From Patiria miniata (taxonomy: Eukaryota > Echinodermata > Asteroidea > Valvatida > Asterinidae), in assembly GCF_015706575.1 (NCBI RefSeq), contig NW_024037056.1, forward strand, positions 6,957,176-7,021,175: a stretch of DNA of 64,000 nt, in the 5' to 3' direction. Shown in pieces: positions 1 to 12,682 of this stretch. The notes under the pieces were generated by a model that did not search any database, was not told the origin of the DNA, and worked only from the letters and a program-made list of their open reading frames with translations. Both the position numbers and the translations under genes were made by a program. Every line of letters starts with the position of its first letter. Position 1 is the stretch's first letter.

Positions 1-135
1 TTTCATACAAGTTGAACCTTTCAACCTTGAACCCCTGATGCGCTGCTGTGTTGTGGCAAAAATAGCACTGGGTTTTTCCGGATTTGAGAAAAGTGAGAAA
101 AATATCTCTCAATATACGTAGCCATTGTGGATTAC

Positions 136-233
136 ATGAAGAGCTCTGGCAAAACTGATTTGCTGACAGCTTCAGATTGTGTTGTCATCAACCACCTGTG
201 CCTGGAATATACACCTCAGTCAATCACGGAGAG
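136..233 (+). other. TRIM-1 non-coding exon U1 (5'UTR)
   Basis: This block is conserved in all four TRIM units and ends at a consensus-like splice donor (GAG|GTAGGC). An ATG-led reading frame runs to the donor, but joining to exon U2 gives a stop within a few codons. It is therefore best read as 5'UTR with a possible upstream ORF. The true 5' end of the exon is not visible; homology to the other units continues back to base 1. Confidence 0.45.
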
Positions 234-1431
234 GTAGGCACATACATGTACATGTACGTTAGGGTTGAGTTAGAACCAGGAAAATGTCCTCAATAACCAG
301 ACAATTGTATAAGGCCAAAATGACATGGACAAATTATGTTGAACGTCATACTGGCTCACACTGGAGACCCAAATACCAATGACGGAGGTTTTGCGAGGCT
401 GGTTTGGAAACATTGTTTTGGGGCTGTAGCATTGAGAAAACAAGCGGCCTAAGACTAAGAACCTTACCTTGAAGAAGCAATTTTGCAATGACGATTAACA
501 CGAGAGATCCGACGTTAATGGGCCAAGTACAGGTAATGGAATTTCTTCCAATGCAATCTTTGAAATGTACCTTTGTTTTCCACTTGCTTTTATTAGTAAT
601 CTTCATATTGCCATTTTTATTGCCATTATTGTGTCTTTTTGTGTTATGTCATTCAGGGCAGAAACTTCATATCTGTTCCAGCATAAAAAGTCCCCATTAT
701 TGTACTGGCTTTCTGTGGCTATTTTTGTTGTTGTTTTCAGTGGTTCATTGTTGTTTCAGTAAAGAACAGTAAAACAATTAATGGGACAAATGTATGCGCG
801 AATGTTTTCATAAAGCATAATTTTGGATAATTTACAATATGAGAAAACCCTAATGTGAAGTGTTTGTTCAAAGTGACATCGCAGCAACAGCGCCGTCAGT
901 TGTCAGGAAAAGCATGAAACATCTGAAATGTTTTTAAAAGCTGAGCACACTGTGCAAAACGTTTTATTCAAAAAAGAATGTCTCATATTTTGTGATACAT
1001 TTCAGAGAAATGCATATTTGCTATACAAAATGTGATTTAGTATGACAATTATTTCATGGGCCTTTAACAAAATGGCAATCCTTTCTCTATAACTGGACCT
1101 TTTTCTTACCCCAAGGTCCCAGCAAAATTACCCCAGCCAGCACGGTAAATCTTTTCATTTTCCATTGATAGAAGGATCAAGTATGTGCAGTTAAGAAGTC
1201 TGTGTAATCTACATTGCATGTTGCGGTACGAACATGGACTCAATAATGTAAACAGCTGTTGATCACAATGTTCATAAACCTGACAAGTGACAATCAGCCG
1301 ATTCCGAAATCATATAACGTTAGCCACTGTAAGTAATTACCATTGATGAGTTAAACTACTTTTATTGCCCAAAATGGAATTAGTAGAAGATCAATTTCAC
1401 GCGGTCAATTCCATTCTATGTCTCCATTCAG

Positions 1432-1504
1432 ATTGAAAGAATAAGGAGCCTCTGTAATCCAACTCAAAGGCTGAATTGATGCGGTGCTTTCTAGTTCTCA
1501 ACAC
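1432..1504 (+). other. TRIM-1 non-coding exon U2 (5'UTR)
   Basis: This 73-bp block is bounded by a pyrimidine-rich acceptor (CCATTCAG|ATTGAA) and a strong donor (|GTAAGT). The same block with both splice sites recurs at 7091-7161, 12683-12749 and 26489-26558. It contains early stops in every frame joined to the coding exon, so it is taken as untranslated. Confidence 0.5.
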
Positions 1505-1650
1505 GTAAGTTTAAGTCAACATTTGCAGTTCACCACTAACCTCATCTAACACTAAAAAGTCCGATTGTTGGAAATACAGGGCGAATACAATGATATTTGT
1601 ATTTTCAATCTTGCTTGTTTTCAGGTTGGTTGTGAGATAACCAGCTGAGG

Positions 1651-3576
1651 ATGGCTGAGGCAGCTGAGGCCACAGCCAAAACCATGTTAGGTGAGATCAG
1701 CCAGGGTCACCTGGAATGCCCCATCTGCTTCTGTCGGTACAAAGATCCCAAGATACTGGACTGTCTCCACACCTTCTGCCTCAACTGTCTGGATGGGATG
1801 TTGAGCAAACAGCAGCCGAGTATAGGCAAGATCACATGCCCGGTCTGTAGGAAGGAAACCCCGGTGCCGGATGCTGGCTTGCCCGGTCTACTCGATTGCT
1901 TCTTCTTGAGTTCCCTGGTGGATGAGATCAACCAGCAGGAGCGGTCGCTGGAGACCCAGCAGCAAGCAACGACTTCACCAACATGTGACGAATGCGTAGA
2001 GGGGTTAGAGGCCGTCTCGCGATGCCTAGACTGCGTGGAAAATCTGTGCCAGCAATGCAAGACGGCTCATGAACGATCCAAACGCACCCAGAAACATCGG
2101 GTCACACCAGTTGAACACCCGGAGCAGAAAGAGGTTCCTTCGGCAGATCTCAGCCAGACGCATTCTCCGAAATGTCAGAAGCATGCTGACCAGAAGATGC
2201 AATTTTACTGCGAGACGTGCAAGATGCTGATGTGTGGCATATGCGCCACAATCGATCACCGATCGGCTGACCACCAGTTGAGTGAAATTGCCGACGCCGT
2301 CAGATCCTACTTTGAAGAAGTGAAATATGTCTTGCAGAAGTTTCAGAAGAGCAAAGAGGAATTCAAAGCTAATGAAGAGTCGGTTGAGCACGCCAGACAC
2401 AGACTGAAAGTAATGGTGACCCGGGCCTGCAGCGAGATTCAAGCTAAAGAGGAAGAAGAGATTGCCAAAATCAAGAACAAGTCTCGATTGCTCAGAGACA
2501 AGGTCATTAAAATTGGCAAGAAGAGAGATGAAGAGTTTGAAAAAGTACACACCAACAACAAGAAGAAGATGGAGCGAGCAGAGGAGATCGAGGCAGCGGT
2601 GACTGACTTGATGAAACAAGCTGATGACTTCGAACTCTTGAATTTGAAGCCTAAGGTGATGCACAACCTGGAATTCCAGAAGGATCTACAATTTGATCGA
2701 GTAAAACACGGTGAATCTTTCATCGGAGTCAAATGTCAAGACGTTGTGCTCGACAAAGACCTTGGTGAAATACTTCATAAAGAGAAATGGAAGTTGAAGA
2801 CTGAGTTTGGGAAGCAAGGAGACGGGGATGGAGAATTCAACTGGGCAAGAAGCGTCTGCTGTTTCAGCAATGGTGACATTGCTGTTGACGATAGCAACAA
2901 GAACCAAGTTTCTGTATTCACGTCTACAGGACAGCACAAAACCACATTTGATCTAAACGCATTGTATGGTATTTCAGTAACGTCGGATCTACTTTTGGCA
3001 AATTGTGAAGATCATGTTAAAGTTTTTGATATAAACTGTCAATTGCATTCGAAGTTCAACTTGTCGAAGCCTGATGCTGGGGATGAGCCATACATCCACA
3101 CAAGCGATGCCACGGTTGACAATGAACATTTGGCAGTAGTGTTCAATGGGCAAAGAATGGTCACATCTCTCTACAATCTGGACGGATCGCTGATCAGAGA
3201 CATCGCCAGTGCTTCCATATGTCAAGAGGATATTGCCATAAGCAGCAAAGGCCGTTTGATTTTCACACAGTACGACAGCAGTATATTACAATGCGTAGAA
3301 ATGACAGGAAAAGAAGTGTTTGCTGTTCGCACTTCTCTGGAAGACAAAGAGGCGACACCAGCCGGTGTGTGCTGCGATGATGCAGGCGATATATACGTTA
3401 CCTTTCATTGCGGTCCACACACAGGGAGCAGTGAAGTGCACCACTATGATTCCCAGGGGGTCTATGTTGATTGTGTTGCGAACAAATTGTTGTGGCCATT
3501 TGGCATTACCTTTTCCCCAAGCGGTGAACTTGTAGTGGCTGATCAGAACTCTGTCAAGATTTTCCATCGAATATGA
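1651..3576 (+). CDS. TRIM-1: RING/B-box/coiled-coil/NHL-propeller protein, likely E3 ubiquitin ligase
   Basis: A 641-residue single-exon coding region. The order is a C3HC4 RING (Cys23 to Cys66, with CPIC, the C-L-H centre and CPVC), B-box 1 (about 112-149), B-box 2 (about 174-208), a charged coiled coil (about 213-345), a linker, and from about 382 to the end an NHL-type beta-propeller starting near the motif GKQGDGDGEF. This is the TRIM2/3/32/71-like (class VII) architecture, but without a filamin domain. In that family the RING recruits an E2 enzyme and the propeller binds substrate or RNA. The start is the first ATG, 26 bases after the acceptor TTTTCAG|GTTGG at 1624/1625, and matches the other copies. 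All RING and B-box zinc ligands are present. Propeller sequence groups it with TRIM-4. Confidence 0.85.
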   Translation: MAEAAEATAKTMLGEISQGHLECPICFCRYKDPKILDCLHTFCLNCLDGMLSKQQPSIGKITCPVCRKETPVPDAGLPGLLDCFFLSSLVDEINQQERSLETQQQATTSPTCDECVEGLEAVSRCLDCVENLCQQCKTAHERSKRTQKHRVTPVEHPEQKEVPSADLSQTHSPKCQKHADQKMQFYCETCKMLMCGICATIDHRSADHQLSEIADAVRSYFEEVKYVLQKFQKSKEEFKANEESVEHARHRLKVMVTRACSEIQAKEEEEIAKIKNKSRLLRDKVIKIGKKRDEEFEKVHTNNKKKMERAEEIEAAVTDLMKQADDFELLNLKPKVMHNLEFQKDLQFDRVKHGESFIGVKCQDVVLDKDLGEILHKEKWKLKTEFGKQGDGDGEFNWARSVCCFSNGDIAVDDSNKNQVSVFTSTGQHKTTFDLNALYGISVTSDLLLANCEDHVKVFDINCQLHSKFNLSKPDAGDEPYIHTSDATVDNEHLAVVFNGQRMVTSLYNLDGSLIRDIASASICQEDIAISSKGRLIFTQYDSSILQCVEMTGKEVFAVRTSLEDKEATPAGVCCDDAGDIYVTFHCGPHTGSSEVHHYDSQGVYVDCVANKLLWPFGITFSPSGELVVADQNSVKIFHRI

Positions 3577-5958
3577 CCTTGCTAATAAGGGGTATGAAAA
3601 TGGTTACGGAACTACCGATTTGGAGTAAGTAGAATAGAACGTTCATACACATCCAAACTCATAATGGTAAAGACACTTGTAAATGATCACGACAACAAAT
3701 TTATGGTTATAACGGGAAGCTCATATACTCATAACCAGGCATGAAAAACAATCCGGGCAAAGTCTTCCGTTATAAAGGTTTTCATACACAGTCAATTACA
3801 GGCAAAATTACATTTGAAGTTGAACGCAACACCGTATTGTAAACAACAAAATGATACTTAAAGATGGCCACGTTAATGCGGCAAACTTTGACTAATTTCG
3901 AAGATTATATATATTTTAGACAATCTAAAAAGTCAAAAATAAATTAAATTAGGAAAGTTTCAACTGTAAAAATGAAAGTTACAATGATGCTCCTCTCGCT
4001 CTGCTAAAAGCGAGTGTTCAGAATGGAAAATTGCGTCGATGAGGGCAGCAAACAGAACAGCGGCTCTTGCACTCCACCAACAAAAATCAAAGCTGCTTCT
4101 GTATTGGTTTTTAACATGTTCAACGTACACGATGCGAGGATGATTCTTTTGTCATTGAATTCTCAAGCTTCCCAATATTTAATTACTTCTGTCAGGGAGA
4201 ATATCTTTGAAAATAAACGGTACCTTTAATAAATCTACTATACCAGAAGCAGACGCACCGTCGGACAATAGGACAAAATTGTTTCAATTCAAGAGCAAAT
4301 CGTATATCGAAATGTCGGAAATGCATTCACTATGCGCATGCAGGAGTATGACACAAAACAGTCGTTTGATTGTGGAGCCGTATACATTGACGTCATCAAA
4401 ATTGGCTTGTAGAAGATACTCCCGACGGCTTTTGTTTTCCTTCTGGCTTTTGGCAGAGCTTCTTTATACTATTTCCTTTTCGCTGAAACTCCCCTTATTA
4501 AATTGCTGATAATGTAAACTGTTCAAATGAATATATATTTCACAGTTAGTCAATGTTCTACAAATTAAAGTGGCTGATCTTTAAAAAGGGCGACAAAATT
4601 ATTACGCAACATTGCGTCTGGCTTGAACTTCTGTATGATAATTGTTTTAATGTATTGCATTTTAAAGCATCTGTTATTCTTTGTTGAGTTTTTTTTCTAT
4701 TCGTATCTTAGGTTAAGTTAAATATATCCATAAATTTCTTTTGAATCTGATTCTATCACAAAATTATTAAGTGTTTTAAAGATGTTTTTAAATAGTTTTT
4801 AGACAGAATAAAAAAGCTGCTTGTATGTTGTTGCTCTTATACATATTTGTTTTGCGTAAAGATGACTTCAGAATGCTTCCCAAAGCCCTAAAAAAATAAG
4901 TTATGATCAAGTTTCGAATTGCTTTAATTAAACCTTTTACTTTTAGACACAAGACTCCGCATAGCCACGTGCTCACTTACAATTCAAACTGTGAGGAAAT
5001 TTAAGCTATACCAAAGAACGAACAAACCTCAACCGACAGAACTTGTGTATAACTTAAAAATATACTCTTGATCTTGGATTTTAAAATCATTAACACCCGA
5101 CCCAATAGCCTCCGTGCATTTGACGTGACATCTGAGGGCAGATCTTTATGTAACGGGAATGAGTTGACACTTGGTACTGTATTCATCACTAAATTTCAAT
5201 AACATATCCTACAAGTACATAAATTGACAATCGGATTTCGAATGAATGAATTTTGTGATAAAAGTTAAGGCAACTGGAAGTTAAGCTTAACACCATAGTT
5301 ACTGAACAAAAACTTTGATCTCGCAATGCTTCTGTTTTTGTTCTTGTCTGTGGTCTTTGTTATTGCTTTTTTTGTTTTTAAAGCATGGGCTACTCAGGTA
5401 ACCTTTGTGTCGCATGTAACTATGAAGCTTATATTTTATATTGAAAACGAGTTTTTAATAAAGGTCAGAACTGAGGGCTGCGTTCATAAAGAATGATTAA
5501 GGGTAATACGGATGCACGGAAATACAACGTACGTGCTATGCTGAGAAAACGTAACTTTCGAACGGAAAATACTTCCTTTAAACACTGTAAATATGGCCCC
5601 TTTTCCGAAACTGTTATATTTTAGGGGTCACTTGGTTTGGACTTTCTGATTGGCATTTTGTTCGTTAAATATTGGGGACGAGGCAGTTGTTATCCATCCC
5701 TAGGCAACTGAGAAAGTAGGGATCGGCCTACACCGGGCTCAGGATACACTTTGTCTTCCTTCATCAGTTCGTTCACCATTCACGCGGTATTTAGATTAAT
5801 TTCCACAAAATACTGTACGCCTGTAATCCCCTGGAAAGAAACATTCACAGAGCCCCCTCCCCCGGCTATCCCAATACTTTTTGTTTAAATAATAGTTTAT
5901 TAACCGTATCAATGGTGTGTAGGGAACTCTACAAACGTCATACGCACGTGATATGCCT
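3577..5958. other. 3' flank of TRIM unit 1
   Basis: No convincing gene. The stretch is AT-rich and holds blocks shared with the 3' flanks of the other units, for example the segment around 5090-5185, which recurs near 10800-10890 and 29660-29760. Short ORFs here are not conserved between units. Confidence 0.6.
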
Positions 5959-6084
5959 TTTCATACAAGTTGAACCTTGAACTCTTTGGTGCACTGCTAT
6001 GTTGTGGCAAAAATAGCACAAGGTTTTTCCGGATTTGAGAAAAATGAGAAATATCTCCCAATATCAGTAGCCATTGCGGATGAT

Positions 6085-6183
6085 ATGAAGAATACTGGAA
6101 AAAACTGATTTGTTGACAGCTTCAGATTGTGTTGTAATCAACCACCTGTGCCTGAAATATACACCTGAGTCAATTACAGAAAG
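6085..6183 (+). other. TRIM-2 non-coding exon U1
   Basis: This is the counterpart of U1 of unit 1, ending at donor AAAG|GTAGGC. A one-base insertion relative to units 1 and 3 breaks the short upstream reading frame seen there, which supports the exon being untranslated. Confidence 0.4.
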
Positions 6184-7090
6184 GTAGGCATATACGTTAG
6201 TATGGTTAGGGATGAGTAAGAGCCGGGATAAATTCCTCAAAAATCAGACACTGTTTAGACCTAATGACATGGACAAATTATGGTGATCCGCCATACTTTC
6301 TGGCTCACACTGAAGACCAAAATGCTATAGAATTGAGAAAACAAACGTCTTACCGTGAAGGAACGATTTTGCAATGATGATTATCATGAGAGATCCGACG
6401 TAGACCTAAACGCCAAGTACAGTAATTAAATTTCTTTTTGTAAGTTTTTGTTGTTTCAGTACAGGACAGTAAAACAATGGGACAAATTTATGAGCGAATG
6501 TTTTCATGAAGCATAAATTTAGATTTACAATTTGAAGATTAACCCTAATCGGAAGAGTATGTTCCTAAAGTGACATGTCGCAGCAACAACGCATGAAACA
6601 TTTGAAATGAATAAAAAAGTTGACAGTGCCAATTTTTCTTCTTTTTATATCAATAAAGGATATCTAATATTTTGTGATACATTTCAGAGGAATGGACATT
6701 TGCTACAAATATGTTGCAGTATAAAAATCATTTCATGGACCCTTTATCATAACGACAAACCTTACTCTAACTTGACCCATTTCTTACCCCCAACAAAAGT
6801 ACCCAGCCAGCACGGTTCATTTTCCTTTGATAGAAGGATCAAATATGTGCAGTTAAGAAGTCTGTGTCATCTACATTGCATATTGTGGTATGAACTAAAT
6901 AATGTATACAGCGGTTAATCACAATGTTCATAAACCTGACAAGTGACAATCAGCCGATTTCGCAATCATTTAGAACCTTATAGCTAGTGTAACTATGGAT
7001 GATAATTACAAACCACTTTTTTAGTGCCATCAATGGAATTAGCAGAATATTAATTTATAGCCGTCAATTCCATTCTATGTCTCCTTTCAG

Positions 7091-7161
7091 ATTGAACGAA
7101 TAACGAGTACGTCACTGTAATCCGACTCCAAGGCTGAATTGAGGCGGTGCATTCTCAAATG
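7091..7161 (+). other. TRIM-2 non-coding exon U2
   Basis: Acceptor CTCCTTTCAG|ATTGAACG and donor AATG|GTAAGT flank this block, which aligns with U2 of units 1, 3 and 4. Confidence 0.45.
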
Positions 7162-8068
7162 GTAAGTTGCAGTCGAATAGTTTACAATCTCGCAGCCTGA
7201 TGTACAGAAACATTGACTGGTTTTTTGACATACACTTGCCATCTTGTTGCGAGGATGTTTTGGGGTAAACAAAGCATTCACTATTAAATCAATCTTTGCT
7301 CAACAAAAAAATACACCTGTAAGGAAAAAAATGACAATAGCACCCCCTCGAGGTGAACATGAATGTCAAATGTTATTCAGTTTGTTGTTTCGGTTGATGT
7401 ATAGCGTCTCAAAGAATTAAATGAAAGTTAAAACCATTATTTACAAGAAGTGTCTTTGACCCAACATCCCTAACAATGGTAACCTTATGATACAGGAACC
7501 AAATTACAATATGCCCTTTAAAAGGTTACAGGTCACCCAATATAATTGCCAAATTTTAAGAAAATCAGCCAAAGAATATGAGTAGACCAACTTTACTCCG
7601 GTTGTGAAAAGATGAGGTATTTGCCTCTTTTTGACGCTGGGATATTGTGCAAAATTTGTCATCAGAAATCCTACAGATGAAAATTCACACTTCTATCCAA
7701 ACGCTGAGAAGACGGAATAGTTCCATATGGGGACCTGTATCTCATTGACTTACATTAATGATGCATTCTAAATATCATACATTTGTTTGTTTTCCTCGTA
7801 CACTGCTGGAGTTTTGTCACGATTTATGGTATTTAATTTAAGTAAAGGCAATTCAAGATCAAATCTAGAAGTCAAATTATTTCAGTAGAGTGGAGTCAAA
7901 ACCGCGTTTTAAAGCTAAACCGTGTGCTGATCTAAGCCAGTTTATATTATCTTTGCAGTTTACCACTTAACTCATCTAACACTAAAAAGTCCGAGTGTTG
8001 AAACCAAGGCGCGAATAATTATTTTCAATCTTGCTTTTTCAAGTTGGTTGGGAGATAACCAGCTAAGG

Positions 8069-9991
8069 ATGGCCGAGGCCACAGCCAAAACCATGTTAGG
8101 TGAGATCAGCCAGGGTCACCTGGAATGCCCCATCTGCTTCTGTCGGTACAAAGATCCCAAGATACTGGACTGTCTCCACACCTTCTGCCTCAACCGTCTG
8201 GATGGGATGTTGAGCAAACAGCAGCCGAGTACAGTCACGATCACATGCCCGGTCTGCAGGAAGAAAACCCCAGTGCCGGATGCTGGCTTGCCCGGTCTAC
8301 TCGATTGTTTCTTCTTGAGTTCCCTGGTGGACGAGATCAACCAGCAGGAACGATCGCTGGAGACCCAGCATCAAGCAACGACTTCACCGACGTGTGACGC
8401 ATGTGAGGAGGGGTTAGAGGCCGTCTCGAAATGCCTACACTGCGAGGAAAATCTGTGCCAGCTATGCAAGGCGGCTCATGTACGATACAAACGCACCAAG
8501 ACTCATCGAGTTACACCAGTTGAAAACCTGGAGCAGAAGGAGGTTCCTTCGGCAGATCTCAGCAAGACGTATTCTCCGAAATGTCCGAAGCACGCTAACC
8601 AGGAGATGCATTTTTACTGCGAGACGTGCAAGATGTTGGCGTGTGGCACATGCGCCACAATCGATCACCGATCGGCTGACCACCAGTTGAGTGAAATTGC
8701 AGACGCCGTCAGATCCTACCGTGAAGAAGTGAATGATGTCTTGCAGAAGTTTCAGAAGAGCAAAGAGGAATTCAAAGCGAATGACGAGGCAGTCGACCAA
8801 GCAAGAAACAGGCTGAAAATAATGGTGACCCGGGCCTGCAGCGACATTCAAGCTAAGGAGGAAGAAGAGATTTCCAAAATCAAGAACATGTCTCGAATTC
8901 TAAGAGACAAGGTCACTGAAATTGGCAAGAAGAGAGAAGATGAGTTTGTTAAAGTTCACACCAACAACAAGAAGAAGATGGAACGAGCAGAGGAGATCGA
9001 GGCAGCGGTGACTGACTTGATGCAACAAGCTGATGACTTTGAACTCTTGAATTTGAAGCCGAAGGTGATGAACAATCTGGAATTCCAGAAGGATCTCCAG
9101 TTTGAGCGAGTGAAACACGGTGAATCATTCATCGGAGTGAAATGCCAAGACGTTGTGCGAGACAAAGACCCTGGTGAAGTACTTCATGAAGAGAAATGGA
9201 AGTTGAAGACCGAGTTTGGGAAGCAAGGAGATGGGGAAGGTGAATTTAATTGGGCAAGGGGCGTCTGCTGCTTTAGCAATGGCGACATTGCTGTTAACGA
9301 TATCGATAACAAGCGGATATCTGTGTTTACTTCTGCACGACACTACAAAACAAAGTTGGATGTGAACGCAACTCATGGTTTTGCTTTAACGCCAGATGAT
9401 CAACTTCTAGTTAACTGTGACGGCATTGTAAAGGTACATGACACAAACCATCAAGTAATTTCTCTATTTAAATCATCACAGACTGACGAAACGGGTCAAC
9501 CGGCAACAGAGCTTACTGGAAACATTGCAGTGGACAAGGACACACGTGTAGCAGTGATTAACAAGAACGCAACGGTCACATCTCTCCATAATCTGGACGG
9601 ATCTTTGATCCTAGACATTCCGAATACTGATATGATTCCAGAAGAAATTGCCGCAAGTGACAAAGGATGTTTGATTTTCACAAATTATTACAAAAGTACA
9701 TTGCGATGCGTAGAAATGACGGGGAAAGAAGTGTTTACTGTTGGTATTTCTCTGGATGACGAAGAGGTGAGGCCAGTCGGTGTATGCTGCGATGATGCGG
9801 GCGACATCTATGTTACCTTTCAGTGTGGTGAAAACGTAGGAGGCACTGAAGTGCGCCACTATGATTCCCAGGGGGTCTACGTTGATTGTGTTGCAAAAGA
9901 ATTGTTGTGGCCATTTGGCATCACCTTTTCCCCAAGCGGAGAACTTGTAGTGGCTGATCAGAGCTCTGTCAAGATATTTCATCGATTATGA
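8069..9991 (+). CDS. TRIM-2: TRIM-NHL protein with an altered RING
   Basis: A 640-residue paralogue of TRIM-1 with the same order RING, B-box 1, B-box 2, coiled coil and NHL-type propeller. I start at the ATG at 8069; the reading frame is open upstream to 8048 but lacks an earlier ATG. The sixth zinc ligand of the RING, cysteine in the other three copies, is arginine here (residue 43, codon CGT at 8195-8197 instead of TGT). From what is known of C3HC4 RINGs this should weaken zinc binding and E2 recruitment, so the protein may be a catalytically impaired paralogue. Both B-boxes keep their ligands. The propeller is closest to TRIM-3. The upstream acceptor is TTCAAG| rather than TTCAGG, which may shift the splice junction by one base without affecting the coding frame. 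Confidence 0.83.
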   Translation: MAEATAKTMLGEISQGHLECPICFCRYKDPKILDCLHTFCLNRLDGMLSKQQPSTVTITCPVCRKKTPVPDAGLPGLLDCFFLSSLVDEINQQERSLETQHQATTSPTCDACEEGLEAVSKCLHCEENLCQLCKAAHVRYKRTKTHRVTPVENLEQKEVPSADLSKTYSPKCPKHANQEMHFYCETCKMLACGTCATIDHRSADHQLSEIADAVRSYREEVNDVLQKFQKSKEEFKANDEAVDQARNRLKIMVTRACSDIQAKEEEEISKIKNMSRILRDKVTEIGKKREDEFVKVHTNNKKKMERAEEIEAAVTDLMQQADDFELLNLKPKVMNNLEFQKDLQFERVKHGESFIGVKCQDVVRDKDPGEVLHEEKWKLKTEFGKQGDGEGEFNWARGVCCFSNGDIAVNDIDNKRISVFTSARHYKTKLDVNATHGFALTPDDQLLVNCDGIVKVHDTNHQVISLFKSSQTDETGQPATELTGNIAVDKDTRVAVINKNATVTSLHNLDGSLILDIPNTDMIPEEIAASDKGCLIFTNYYKSTLRCVEMTGKEVFTVGISLDDEEVRPVGVCCDDAGDIYVTFQCGENVGGTEVRHYDSQGVYVDCVAKELLWPFGITFSPSGELVVADQSSVKIFHRL

Positions 9992-11718
9992 ACTCATACG
10001 GCGTATGGAAAAGATCACGACACCAACAGTTTTGACTAGAATGGGTAGAACATGACAATAATCTTGCAATGGCAAATTCATGATAATGTCGGGAAGCTGA
10101 TGCAATCGTACAAGACTTGGAAAACTGCTCCGGTATTGTCTTTTTTTACACAGGTTTTCGTGCACAGTATTTTTTTTTACAGCAAGATGCTCATTTGAAG
10201 TTAAACACATTCGAATCACATAGACAAAAGGGAAATACTTACAAATGACGGCAAATATTTACGTCTCTATAACAGTGTGCCTCACGTTTTGGACTCATAT
10301 GAGAGAAATAAACTCTATTGAGACATTTTGCCAAGTGGGCTCATAAAAAAATATGAGATCCGCATTCCTTTTAAGTGTCATGCTAACAATTTCTGTATGA
10401 TAATTACTTTTAAAATTTCGTGGAGTTTTAAGCGTTGGTAATTTGCCCACTTTCCTATTATTCGTATCTTGTATGAATTATTCATTTATTTTAAAATGCT
10501 ATTGAACTGTTTGAATAGTACATCTGCTTACAAATTATTACAGAAGTCTTCCAAGCCCCCCCAAAAATTCAAATTATTAAGTTTTTAATCGATGTAGATA
10601 TAACTTTGAGATACACACATACGCATGGCCACGTGCCCACTTACAATTCCAACCGTGAGGGAAAAATAATGTATCGCAAAGCAGGGGAGCGATGTGGTTT
10701 GTGAAGGATAAATCTCAAAAGAAAATATTTGTACAATTCAGACTTTTTATTTCATTTTGTTTTTTTTATACAAAAAATAATGAATACATTTATAAAATCA
10801 CTAACACCCGACACAATAGACTCCTTGCAACTGACGTCAGATGTGAAGGCAGATCTTTATGTAATGGGAATGAGTTGACACTTGTACTTTATTCTTCACT
10901 GAATATCATAAAAAAATCATATTGTACTTTGAAACCACATGTACATACATTGACAATCACTCGGGTTTGGAATGAATGGATTTTGTGATAAAAGTACAGT
11001 CGTCCGATGGATAAATAAATAGCCTACTATAGTTTAACGCTGAATAAAAAAATCTGATATCGCTATTCCTCTGTTTTTGTTCATGACTTTGTGCTCTTTG
11101 TTGCTTTTTATTCATTTTTTTTTTTTGATATGGACTACTCAGGTAACCTTGGTGTCTCGTGTAGTTATGAAGCATATATTTTATATTGAGATATGATAGA
11201 GGTCAGAAAAGAGGGCTGCTTTCATGAAGAAAGATTAAGGAAAATAAGGGAATACAACGTACCATGCTGAGACAACTACACTTTCCAATGAGAAATACTT
11301 CCTTTAAATACTGTATATATGGCCCCCTCTTTCTGCTACTATTATATCCCAGGGGTCACTCGGTCTGGACTTTCTGAATTGGTTTTGTTTGTTCAAATAT
11401 TGGGGAATAGGGGGTTGTTATCCACTGATCCCAAGGCCGCTGAGACGGTGTCGATCTTGATGGGCCTACACTGGTTAAGGATATACACCCCATCATCCTG
11501 TAGTTCTTTCACCATTTACGCGGTATTTAGGATAATTGGCACAAAATACTTAATTCACGCCTGTAATCCCCTCGAATAACACATTCCCAGATCCCCCAGG
11601 CTACCCCAATACTTTTTGTAAAACTAATAAATTGCAAGTTAAATAACACTATCAATGGTGGATAGGGAACTCCGTAGTTTGACATCTACACAACGTCATG
11701 CGTACGTGATATGCCTTC
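9992..11718. other. 3' flank of TRIM unit 2
   Basis: AT-rich, no supported gene. It shares blocks with the flanks of units 1, 3 and 4. The boundary with unit 3 is marked by a segment at about 11690-11730 that resembles 5935-5975. Confidence 0.55.
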
Positions 11719-11840
11719 TCATACAAGTTGAACCATGAACCCTTGGTGCGCTGCTGTGTTGGGCAAAAAATAGCACTGGGTTTTTCCGGATTTGAGAAAA
11801 GTGAGAATATCTCCCCATATACGTAGCCATTGCGGATTAC

Positions 11841-11938
11841 ATGAAGAGCTCTGGCAAAACTGATTTGTTGACAGCTTCAGATTGTGTTGCCATCAACCAC
11901 CTGTGCCTGGAATACACACTTGAGTCAATCACGGAGAG
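11841..11938 (+). other. TRIM-3 non-coding exon U1
   Basis: Nearly identical to U1 of unit 1, again with an ATG-led frame open to the donor GAGAG|GTAGGC. Joining to U2 would again meet an immediate stop, so a short upstream ORF is possible. Confidence 0.45.
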
Positions 11939-12682
11939 GTAGGCATACCACAGGGAAGTGTGAGGAGCGGGAAAACTTCCTAAAACCAGATGACATGATA
12001 ACTTATGTTGATCCGCCACACTTTCAGGCTCATAATGGAGGCCATATAATTACCAACGAAGCAAGATTTGGAAACATTGTTCGTGGGCAATAAAATTAAG
12101 AAAACAAACGGGTAAGACTAAGAGACGAAATGATTTTGCGGACGATTGCGATGTGAGATCCGACATAATGACAATCTTTACTCTATAACGTTCGTTACAT
12201 CTTTAACAGCGTTTAATTCGCACGCTTAACAAACGTACCACGCAGCACAGAAATATTTCCATGTTCCATTCATAGAAGGATTAATTAGGTGCAGTACTAG
12301 TGTGTAATCTACTGTTCATGTTGTGGTGGTACCGACATGGACTAAATAATTATATATACATCGGTTCTATTACCATTGCCAATTTATCTAACATGACTTA
12401 CTGTGAATTACATGCTAATACCATGGCCTGTTAACGCAAAACTGGTTTAGTATAAGGAGAATAATAATCAATTCACCAAATACGATTTCCAATCAATGTC
12501 AAATACCAAATACACCATGCAGTTGGTCGATGTTCATGAACCTGAAAATCAGCCGATTCCGCAATCGTTTTGAACCTCAGCTAGTGTGACTATTGATGAG
12601 AATTTACAAAACACTTTCAGTGCGCAAAATGGAATAAGCAGAATACCAATTTAAAGCGGTCAATTCCTTTTTTTGTCTCCAG

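Noticed and set aside
270-772. Overlapping ORFs on both strands before TRIM-1
   Set aside because: They fall in the 5'UTR intron of TRIM-1 and have no domain; the matching region of the other units is not open.
4014-4509. Two + strand ORFs of 71 and 100 residues after TRIM-1
   Set aside because: No motif, and not conserved in the homologous flanks of units 2-4.
8048-8068. Longer N-terminus for TRIM-2 (and likewise TRIM-4 from 26936)
   Set aside because: The extended frame begins with TTG, not ATG, and falls at the splice acceptor; the conserved ATG lies downstream in all copies.
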